From positions 1 to 13,247 of the forward strand of contig JACRBK010000201.1 of assembly GCA_016234525.1 (NCBI GenBank): a stretch of DNA of 13,247 nt, given 5' to 3'. This DNA is from Chloroflexota bacterium. Lineage in GTDB: Bacteria; Chloroflexota; Anaerolineae; Aggregatilineales; Aggregatilineaceae. Shown here one piece after another: positions 1 through 5,867 of this stretch; within the stretch, counting starts at the first letter, position 1, and every line of letters begins with the position of its first letter. The notes under the pieces are model-generated. The model was not told where the DNA came from. It worked only from the letters and a program-made list of their open reading frames with translations, and did no database searches. The position numbers were made by a program, and so were the translations under genes.

Positions 1-2
1 AT

Positions 3-326
3 TCGCGTTATGCCATTCATCAAATGCAGCTTCAACAGCAGCGCGCGGCGATGTTAATTGCTGATCTGTCACAGCACCGCCTGTCTACTTCGGAGTTGAT
101 CCAACGGGTGAACGAACTCGAAGCCCTGGTCGCTCAAGCGCACCGTCAGGCTGAAAGCACCCCGGTGAATGAGGATGACGAGTCGCTTTCGGTGCGGCTG
201 CGCAGTGCTCGCCAGCAGGCTGGCGATCCTGGCACAACACCTGCACAACCCAACGCAGCGCCGGTCGTGAATGAAAAAGCAGTAGACGATGATCTGGCCC
301 GACGCCGCGCGCGGCTGAGCCAATAA
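3..326 (+). CDS. C-terminal part of an unrecognised protein (5' end outside window)
   Basis: The reading frame is open from the first complete codon at base 3 to TAA at 324-326, so the gene almost certainly begins upstream; an internal ATG lies at 24. The visible ~107 residues are hydrophilic. The first half is rich in Gln, Leu, Glu and Ala (QLQQQRAAMLIADL, then LIQRVNELEALVAQAHRQAE), which looks like amphipathic helix or coiled coil. A Pro/Thr/Ala-rich linker follows, then a short basic C-terminus ending RRRARLSQ. There is no signal peptide, membrane segment or catalytic motif in this part. I do not recognise the family. It could be the tail of a larger coiled-coil or regulatory protein. A 149-bp gap separates it from the kinase gene, so it is probably a separate unit. 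Confidence 0.6.
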   Translation, partial: SRYAIHQMQLQQQRAAMLIADLSQHRLSTSELIQRVNELEALVAQAHRQAESTPVNEDDESLSVRLRSARQQAGDPGTTPAQPNAAPVVNEKAVDDDLARRRARLSQ

Positions 327-405
327 ATTCATAGCGGGATTTTGCCTGAAACCAGTTCACTATCCCTGCTCAATCACGGATGATCTAAATTTGTAATTCA
401 ACCAC

Positions 406-435
406 TTTACACAATTCACAAATTGGGTGTAGAAA
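406..435 (+). promoter_or_regulatory. Candidate promoter/operator for the kinase-regulator operon
   Basis: TTTACA at 406-411 matches the -35 consensus at 5 of 6 positions. TAGAAA at 430-435 is a weak -10 (4 of 6) after an 18-bp spacer. The same stretch carries an imperfect inverted repeat, TACACAATT (408-416) against AATTGGGTGTA (421-431), with an uninterrupted core CAATT-CACA-AATTG at 412-425. The palindrome lies between the two promoter elements, where a repressor could block RNA polymerase. Promoter assignment by eye is weak; the inverted repeat itself is plain in the sequence. Confidence 0.3.
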
Positions 436-475
436 TAGAGCTAACAGCCAATAACTTTTCACGCGCAAGCGCACA

Positions 476-3166
476 ATGAACTTCTTATCCAACATCAATG
501 CCCGGCGTATTCTGGTAGCGGAAAGCGATCCCGACGAAATGGATCGCACAACAGTTATATTGGAAGAAGCCGGGTATAACGTTCACAAGGCCTATTACGC
601 TGGCGATGCGATGTTTGCATTGCAACACAGCCAGTTTGATCTTGCGTTGGTCGATAGCTGGATGAAAGACCGCGACCAACGAATGCTTACCGATCAAATG
701 GTGCGGTTCAGCCGCGTGCGGTGGATCGCCCTGGTCGATGACCAGCACAACGAACCCCACCGGCTGCTGCGCCAGGGCGCTTCCGCATTTGTATTTCGTC
801 CTCTCACTCCGACCACCTTGCTGCGACATATTGATAACGTCCTGCAAGGGAAAGTTATGAGCGTTATCCCGGATTCGCTGCAAATAGCTCCAAAACCGCC
901 CAGTTTCCACGAAAGCCCCGAAGTCAAACCAGAAGCCAGCGACAATAACGAAGAGATCAGCCAGGTCCTAAAACGCCGCCTGATAGAGCAGCAGACTCTC
1001 TCAAAGTTGGCACGCTCACTGAGCGCCGTGCTGGACCTGGACGCCCTGCTGACACAAGTCGTAGACGCCGCCGTGCAGCTTAGTAATGCCGAAGAAGGGC
1101 TGCTGCTGCTGCCCGACGATGAAGCTAAAGCGCTGTTTATCCGAGCAGTGAAGGGCATCGACAGTGAAACAGCGCGTAATTTCCGTATCAAAACTAAAGA
1201 CACACTGGCTGGTCAGGTTTTCCGCTCTGGGCAGCCGATATTGATCGGTGATCAGGGTCTGCAAAAGGTCAAAACTGAATATCTGGTTAAATCATTGTTG
1301 TATGTACCGCTCTCGATCAAAGGCCAGACCATCGGCGTTTTAGGAGTCAACAACAAAAACGCGGATCGGACTTTCGGCCAGCACGATCTGGAACTGCTGC
1401 AAGACCTGGCCGCTCATGCGGCTGTCGCTATCGAAAATGCGCGGTTGTATGAAGAAACGGTGATGCGTAACCGCGAGCTAAGCACCCTGGTTGAAGCCGG
1501 AGAAGCGGCCAATTCTACGTTAGCCATTGATCAAGTGCTCTCGATCATTGCCGGGCAGTTGATCTCTGCTCTGAATGTCGCGGAATGTTATATCGCCGAA
1601 CGCGATCCTGAATCGCGCCAACTGCGGATGCTGGCGGTGCGCTATCGCGCCCTCTGGCGGCTGGCAACCGGCCCGGTTTTGTCGCTTACCACCCACCCCG
1701 CAGTCGAACAGGCTTTTCGGAAAAAGCGTATGTTGGTTGTGCCGCCTCCTCAGGCGAACAATGAGCCGGCGGCCTCATCAGCATGGCTTCCTCATTATTA
1801 TCAAGCTAAACATATTGCTTATGTCCCTTTGATGTCACAGGATCAACCGCTAGGGGTGGTCATCCTTTACCGGATCTACGAGCCATATTCCGAGCGTACC
1901 AGTCCGCAAGCGGCACAGCTTGAGCTTCAACAAATGGCGCTAGAAATGAGCGCCACCCTGGTCAGTGCTGATGTCAAACAACACCAGAGTATGCTGTTTC
2001 GTACCGCACAGCGGATGCTTGACACAGTAGACGCGAATTGGTGCGAGATCGCGCTCTGGAATCCTGGATATCGTCAGTTTCATACTGCCTTATCCTATGG
2101 CGAGACCATCTGGCGCGACGCACCAGAACTGTCACTCGATCTCGACCAGTTCCCCCAACTGGCCCGCATTGTCGATGAACAGAATATATTCAGCGGACCA
2201 CCGACGGATGATCTCCATTATTATTTGGCCGAGATTGGTCATGCGCGAAGTTTGATCGGGCTGCCAATGGTTATCAAGGGACAGGTTGCCGGGTTGGTGC
2301 TGCTGGTAGACACCCTGCAAGATCGACATTTTTATCGCCGCGAAGTCGAACTGGCCCAGGCCCTGATCATGCAGGCAGCCAATGCGCTGGGAAATGCACG
2401 CCTGTACCGTGACTTGGAAATGAGCCTGGAAGAACTGCACCGCACTCAGGCCAAACTGGTCCAGACGGCCCGCCTGCTGGCGATGGGTGAACTCGCTGCC
2501 GCCGTTGCGCACCAGATCAACAACCCACTTACGACCATTCTCGGTGACACGGAACTGATCTTACAGGATTTGTCTTCGGATGATCTCAATCGTGAGGCGA
2601 TAGAGGCGATTTCGCGGGCGGGCAAACGCGCCCTGGAAGTTGTGCGCCGCTTATTGACAATGGCCCGCCAGCAACCCGAAGATAATGTACTGCAAGCCCT
2701 GGATGTGAACGAAACCATTTATAATACCCTCACCCTAGTGCGTGGACATATCCAACAAGGCAGTATCGCGCTGCATGTGGAACTCCAAAAAGAAATGCCG
2801 CCAGTCGTCGTGAATCAGGGGCAGTTAGAAGACGTATGGATGAACCTGTTGATGAACGCGCGCGATGCGGTTGTCCACCGGGTAGACCCGCAGATCGCGA
2901 TCAACAGCCGTTACGATCAAGAACACCGTCAGATCGAGGTTATGATCGGAGACAACGGCATCGGTATTCCAATGGAATTGCAGAGCCAGGTGTTCGAGCC
3001 GTTCTTTACCACTAAGCCACCAGGGGAAGGAACCGGATTGGGACTGCATATCTGTCAACAGATCGTGCACAAATGTCACGGTCAAATTCGCCTGGAAAGC
3101 GCTTATAATCAAGGCACTCGTTTTATTGTTTCGCTACCTGTAGAGACGAAACAGGGGACTGAATGA
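476..3166 (+). CDS. Cytosolic sensor histidine kinase: receiver-like, GAF x3, HisKA, HATPase_c
   Basis: An 896-aa kinase with no membrane segment, so it should sense a cytoplasmic or diffusible signal. Residues ~11-125 form a receiver-like fold with Asp60 at the phosphoacceptor position. The acid pocket is reduced (E16-S17 for the usual acidic pair), the switch Thr/Ser is Val87 and the conserved Lys is Arg108, so it may not be phosphorylated normally. Three GAF-type domains follow at about 175-325, 334-498 and 503-645, joined by helices of the 'AIENARLYEE' type. The HisKA H-box is AVAHQINNPL with His679. The ATPase domain shows the N-box N790-N794, D826-x-G-x-G, FEPFFTTK (840-847) and GEGTGLGL (850-857), all intact. 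No cofactor-binding residue in the GAF domains is obvious, so the ligand is unknown. The ATG at 476 lacks a clear Shine-Dalgarno. Its TGA overlaps the next gene's ATG by 4 bp, which indicates translational coupling with its probable partner regulator. Confidence 0.93.
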   Translation: MNFLSNINARRILVAESDPDEMDRTTVILEEAGYNVHKAYYAGDAMFALQHSQFDLALVDSWMKDRDQRMLTDQMVRFSRVRWIALVDDQHNEPHRLLRQGASAFVFRPLTPTTLLRHIDNVLQGKVMSVIPDSLQIAPKPPSFHESPEVKPEASDNNEEISQVLKRRLIEQQTLSKLARSLSAVLDLDALLTQVVDAAVQLSNAEEGLLLLPDDEAKALFIRAVKGIDSETARNFRIKTKDTLAGQVFRSGQPILIGDQGLQKVKTEYLVKSLLYVPLSIKGQTIGVLGVNNKNADRTFGQHDLELLQDLAAHAAVAIENARLYEETVMRNRELSTLVEAGEAANSTLAIDQVLSIIAGQLISALNVAECYIAERDPESRQLRMLAVRYRALWRLATGPVLSLTTHPAVEQAFRKKRMLVVPPPQANNEPAASSAWLPHYYQAKHIAYVPLMSQDQPLGVVILYRIYEPYSERTSPQAAQLELQQMALEMSATLVSADVKQHQSMLFRTAQRMLDTVDANWCEIALWNPGYRQFHTALSYGETIWRDAPELSLDLDQFPQLARIVDEQNIFSGPPTDDLHYYLAEIGHARSLIGLPMVIKGQVAGLVLLVDTLQDRHFYRREVELAQALIMQAANALGNARLYRDLEMSLEELHRTQAKLVQTARLLAMGELAAAVAHQINNPLTTILGDTELILQDLSSDDLNREAIEAISRAGKRALEVVRRLLTMARQQPEDNVLQALDVNETIYNTLTLVRGHIQQGSIALHVELQKEMPPVVVNQGQLEDVWMNLLMNARDAVVHRVDPQIAINSRYDQEHRQIEVMIGDNGIGIPMELQSQVFEPFFTTKPPGEGTGLGLHICQQIVHKCHGQIRLESAYNQGTRFIVSLPVETKQGTE

Positions 3167-3864
3167 CCAAACCCTATATTCTAGCCGTTGATGATGATCC
3201 CGATGTACTCGGCACCCTCTCACGCGCGCTGACACGCGATGGCTGCGAAGTAGGACGCGCAACATCTGGGTTAGAAGCGCTGCGGATGTTGGCCGATCGC
3301 CGCCCGGATTTGATCATTTTGGATATTGGAATGCCGGGTATGGACGGTCTGAATGTCTGCCGCCGAATCCGAGGCGACCGGCAGTATAACGACCTGGCGA
3401 TCTTATTCCTGACAGCGCACGATCATACCGATGAAGTGGTCGCCGGGCTGGATGCTGGCGCAGATGATTATGTTGTCAAACCTTTTGAACTGGCCGAACT
3501 GACGGCGCGGGTGCGCGCTTTGATCCGGCGAGGTCAGCGCAACGTCATAGCCGAAAGCCCTGTGTTGATCGTGGGCCGTTTACAACTTGATTCCAATACC
3601 CATCAAGTCAGTATTGATAATCTTGAGCCTATCCAATTGACAGCGGTGGAGCATCGCCTGCTGCGTTACTTAATGGAGCACGCTAACCACGCGCTTTCAC
3701 CCCAGCATTTGCTCGAAGCGGTATGGGATTACCCACCCAATACGGGCGATCCTGATCTGGTACGGGCACATGTTAGAAATCTGCGAGCCAAGATCGAACA
3801 AGATAGTTCGGAGCCGCCTTTGATCCGCACTATTCATGGCGTGGGTTATATGATTCCGGCATAA
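3163..3864 (+). CDS. OmpR/PhoB-class response regulator, canonical receiver
   Basis: A 233-aa transcription factor. The N-terminal receiver (about 4-120) has the full catalytic set: acidic pocket D10-D11, phosphoacceptor D54 in LDIGMPGMDG, switch T84 and K106 in KPF. The C-terminal winged helix (about 135-232) contains the transactivation-loop region around VWDYPP and the recognition helix at 196-212, with L199-V200-R201, H203, R205-N206-L207-R208 and K210-I211-E212. It ends with the wing hairpin HGVGYMI. An AGGGGA Shine-Dalgarno at 3153-3158 precedes the ATG, and the ATGA overlap with the kinase gene makes this the likely cognate pair. By family, phosphorylation should drive dimerisation and binding to direct repeats of about 11 bp; such repeats occur downstream at 3876-3903 and 4771-4798. 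It resembles PhoB/PhoP regulators in form, but there is no pst or phoU context, so I give no symbol. Confidence 0.95.
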   Translation: MTKPYILAVDDDPDVLGTLSRALTRDGCEVGRATSGLEALRMLADRRPDLIILDIGMPGMDGLNVCRRIRGDRQYNDLAILFLTAHDHTDEVVAGLDAGADDYVVKPFELAELTARVRALIRRGQRNVIAESPVLIVGRLQLDSNTHQVSIDNLEPIQLTAVEHRLLRYLMEHANHALSPQHLLEAVWDYPPNTGDPDLVRAHVRNLRAKIEQDSSEPPLIRTIHGVGYMIPA

Positions 3865-3875
3865 TGCAGGTGTAT

Positions 3876-3903
3876 TTCACGAATTTTTCACACAACTTTC
3901 ATA
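3876..3903 (+). promoter_or_regulatory. Three direct half-sites at 11-bp period (candidate regulator box)
   Basis: TTCACG (3876-3881), TTCACA (3887-3892) and TTCATA (3898-3903) are separated by exactly 5 bp, giving an 11-bp period on one face of the helix. This is the geometry OmpR/PhoB-family dimers bind, and TTCACA-like repeats with ~5-bp spacers closely resemble the Bacillus PhoP box. The array sits between two genes for regulators of this class, 77 bp before the second start codon, so autoregulation or cross-regulation is the natural reading. The repeats are seen directly; the binding protein is inferred. Confidence 0.55.
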
Positions 3904-3934
3904 CGGAGGCCCTTCCAAGTAAGCATTTGTCGCG

Positions 3935-3940
3935 TATACT
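3935..3940 (+). promoter_or_regulatory. Candidate -10 element for the second regulator gene
   Basis: TATACT matches the -10 consensus at 5 of 6 positions and lies 40 bp before the ATG at 3981. The matching -35 region at 3912-3917 (CTTCCA) is poor. That fits a promoter needing an activator, and the half-site array 3876-3903 lies just upstream. Assigned by eye only. Confidence 0.35.
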
Positions 3941-3980
3941 TGAGGATAGATTAACCTAACAACTCAAGAGCCTAAAAACA

Positions 3981-4691
3981 ATGCTTACACGCGCTCCTCA
4001 TCATCATACGGTTCTGGCGGTCGAAAGTGATCATCATGTTCGCTCGGCCATCACTCAGGTTCTCAAACATGAAGGCTACCAAGTCATCGAAGCTACTGAA
4101 GCCCGTACCGCCTTGCGTCTGGCTCGTGAATGCCGTCCTGATGTGATCATTACCGACGCCGCTCTGCCAGACATGACCGGGCTGGAACTTTGTACTCGTC
4201 TGCGCGCTATGCCTTTCGTTAATGTTGTCCCTATTCTTTTTCTGAGCGTCAACGCCAGCGCACAATATGCAGCGCAGGTTCTCGACTCAGGTGGGGACGA
4301 TTTTTTGCGAAAACCATTTGCAATCAAAGAATTTAATGCGCGAGTGCGAGCGCTGCTGCGGCGTTCTCCCAACCAGAACCAGGCGAAAACTCAACCTACC
4401 TTGAGATTACAGGAAGCGCAGTACCAGGTGTGGGTCAATAACCGGCAGGTTGAACTAACGCCGACGGAATACAGCCTGCTCGAATATTTATGCAAACACC
4501 CTGACGAACATCTTACCGCTGAGCTTCTACTGCAAAAAATATGGAACTACCCGCCAGGAGGGGGTGATAAGGCCCTGGTGCGCAACCATATTCGTAACTT
4601 ACGCCGCAAAATCGAGGATAACCCCGATTATCCGACCATCGTTATTTCGATGCATGGGCGGGGATATTCGGTTAACGCTCGGCTGGATTGA
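3981..4691 (+). CDS. OmpR/PhoB-class response regulator with altered acid pocket
   Basis: A 236-aa protein with a receiver domain (about 10-125) and a winged-helix DNA-binding domain (about 138-233). Phosphoacceptor D59 lies in ITDAALPDMTG, the switch residue is S89 and K111 is in RKPF. The pocket that normally carries two adjacent acidic residues reads E15-S16, so one Mg2+-ligand position is lost and phosphorylation may be weak or absent. The recognition helix 196-212 is nearly the same as in the preceding regulator, sharing D196, L199-V200-R201, H203, R205-N206-L207-R208 and K210-I211-E212 with identical residue numbering, which suggests overlapping targets and a duplication origin. No kinase gene adjoins it. 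It is transcribed separately from the kinase operon or by partial read-through across 116 bp. A weak CAAGAG at 3965-3970 is the only Shine-Dalgarno candidate. The tad-like operon starts 212 bp downstream in the same direction. Confidence 0.93.
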   Translation: MLTRAPHHHTVLAVESDHHVRSAITQVLKHEGYQVIEATEARTALRLARECRPDVIITDAALPDMTGLELCTRLRAMPFVNVVPILFLSVNASAQYAAQVLDSGGDDFLRKPFAIKEFNARVRALLRRSPNQNQAKTQPTLRLQEAQYQVWVNNRQVELTPTEYSLLEYLCKHPDEHLTAELLLQKIWNYPPGGGDKALVRNHIRNLRRKIEDNPDYPTIVISMHGRGYSVNARLD

Positions 4692-4709
4692 TCCCCATTA
4701 CAGCAGAGC

Positions 4710-4749
4710 GCCGCCAAAATAGTACTATGGTTCCAAAGCCATTGGCGGC
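4710..4749 (+). repeat. 8-bp perfect inverted repeat after the second regulator
   Basis: GCCGCCAA (4710-4717) pairs with TTGGCGGC (4742-4749) across a 24-nt loop, and the loop contains the 10-bp palindrome ATAGTACTAT (4719-4728). It begins 18 bp after the regulator stop codon and could act as an mRNA 3'-end stem. There is no U-tract after it, so it is not a typical intrinsic terminator; a DNA-level binding site is the alternative. Confidence 0.4.
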
Positions 4750-4770
4750 CTGCCTGATCGCTGACAAATC

Positions 4771-4824
4771 CTTATAAACTCCTCACAATTCCCTTGTAGG
4801 CCATTAGCCCATCTATGGTATTAT
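4771..4824 (+). promoter_or_regulatory. Candidate promoter of the tad-like operon with 11-bp-phased half-sites
   Basis: CTTATA (4771-4776), CTCACA (4782-4787) and CTTGTA (4793-4798) repeat at exactly 11 bp and fit a loose YTYRYA pattern shared with the array at 3876-3903. The last half-site overlaps a possible -35, TTGTAG (4794-4799), followed after 19 bp by TATTAT (4819-4824), a 5-of-6 match to the -10. A box overlapping the -35 is typical of activation by PhoB-like regulators. A rival -10 is TATAAA at 4773-4778, which lacks a recognisable -35. Both readings are by eye. Confidence 0.4.
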
Positions 4825-4825
4825 T

Positions 4826-4899
4826 CAGATAGAGTTCACATCCTCTCGTGGGGTGTGATCGATCCTATCTGTTTTTGGTTCAGAGGTTACTCTGAGGTG
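4826..4899 (+). promoter_or_regulatory. Structured leader: nested stem with T-tract, then hairpin at the RBS
   Basis: An outer perfect 7-bp repeat, CAGATAG (4826-4832) with CTATCTG (4865-4871), encloses an inner 7-bp stem, CACATCC (4837-4843) with GGGTGTG (4851-4857, one G-U pair). The outer arm runs straight into TTTTT (4872-4876), giving an attenuator-like shape. A second perfect hairpin, CAGAG-GTTA-CTCTG (4881-4894), ends at the Shine-Dalgarno GAGGTG (4894-4899) of the next gene. If transcription starts about 7 nt after the -10 at 4819-4824, part of the outer left arm would not be in the RNA, so this element depends on the true start site. Confidence 0.35.
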
Positions 4900-4903
4900 T
4901 ACC

Positions 4904-5842
4904 ATGCGGCCTAAGCTACAAAAAATACTGGCCATCTTAGATGGCGCGCCCACTGGCGCACGAGGGCAAAGCCTGGTCGAGATTACGATTACGCTTCCCC
5001 TGTTGTTTATGATGCTGATAGGAATGGCAGAAATTGGCTGGTATGCCGATAAATACCTGACGCTGCTCGATGTCGCCCGCGAAGCTGGACGGTTTGGTGC
5101 GACTAAAGACCCTATGACCTGGGTTGGCGGCGAAGAAAAAAAATACCATCGCATGGATTGTGAAGAACTGGTTACAAATTTCGACAAATTGCCCTTCGAG
5201 AACAAAACAGATCCACCGGGGCCAAACCTAGGGGCCTGGGGGTATGTCAATGGCGACGAACGCCCAGTCGGTTATTATGACGGTGTAGCTTGTTCCGTCA
5301 TCGGCAATATGGCACCCCTGGTCTTTAACGATGATACGGATGATATTGTTGTATCCGTCTTTTCGTTTGCTGTCGAAAGACAGGGAACACCGAATGCGCG
5401 TGTGCGCATTGTCGGGCGTTATCCAACCCAGTCGAACGAGTGCCAGAACGACGACACCTACGATCCCTTTGACTGGAACAGGGATGGAGACGGCACCGAC
5501 ACGAATGAGATTAGCGACGGATTCGATTCGACATGGGACGATGTGCGCGGTTATGTATTTCGCGGCAACCATACAATGAGCTTTGGCAGCACCCGTGACT
5601 GCCTCGGATCAGCATTCTCAACCCAGACCGTTGAAGAAATGCTCGACTTTCAGGACGACCCTGATCGCCTGCGCAAAGTGGAACAAATCGCCAACTATGG
5701 TCTGGTGTTGGTCGAGATTTTCTGGCAGCACGAACAGTTAACCGGCGTCCCGTTCTTGAACTTTGGGCCGTTGGCAGACCATACCATTCACGTTTGGGCA
5801 TTCTTCCCGGTATCGGGTGCCGAACCCGACCTTGAGATGTAA
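4904..5842 (+). CDS. TadE-like pilus-assembly pseudopilin with large acidic exported domain
   Basis: A 312-aa protein. The N-terminus has the TadE/pseudopilin pattern: a basic leader, G21-Q22 as the likely prepilin-peptidase site, Glu26 at the +5 position, then a hydrophobic helix (about 27-45) in TLPLLFMMLIGMAEIG. The helix is followed by the usual amphipathic stretch ending in VAREAGRFGA. The remaining ~245 residues are extracytoplasmic, acidic and contain at least four Cys. At 190-202 the sequence reads DWNRDGDGTDTNE, an EF-hand/dockerin-like DxNxDGxG loop suggesting Ca2+ binding. Typical TadE proteins are much shorter, so the C-terminal domain is a lineage-specific addition I cannot name. 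GAGGTG at 4894-4899 supports the ATG. It is the first gene of a three-gene run (25 bp to the next) and lies downstream of two response-regulator genes, which may control it. Confidence 0.85.
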   Translation: MRPKLQKILAILDGAPTGARGQSLVEITITLPLLFMMLIGMAEIGWYADKYLTLLDVAREAGRFGATKDPMTWVGGEEKKYHRMDCEELVTNFDKLPFENKTDPPGPNLGAWGYVNGDERPVGYYDGVACSVIGNMAPLVFNDDTDDIVVSVFSFAVERQGTPNARVRIVGRYPTQSNECQNDDTYDPFDWNRDGDGTDTNEISDGFDSTWDDVRGYVFRGNHTMSFGSTRDCLGSAFSTQTVEEMLDFQDDPDRLRKVEQIANYGLVLVEIFWQHEQLTGVPFLNFGPLADHTIHVWAFFPVSGAEPDLEM

Positions 5843-5853
5843 TGTAGAAGAAT

Positions 5854-5858
5854 AGGTG
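5854..5858 (+). promoter_or_regulatory. Shine-Dalgarno that decides the TadG-like start
   Basis: AGGTG lies 9 nt before ATG 5868 and has the same core as the first operon gene's RBS. An in-frame GTG at 5856 would overlap this element; that start would instead need AGAAG at 5846-5850. I therefore prefer ATG 5868, with GTG 5856 (four residues longer) as the alternative. Confidence 0.45.
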
Positions 5859-5867
5859 CGTCGGCTT

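Noticed and set aside
3163..3903. Naming the regulator PhoB/PhoP because of Pho-box-like repeats
   Set aside because: The repeat geometry is shared by the wider OmpR class, and there is no pst, phoU or phosphatase gene in the window; kept as class-level only.
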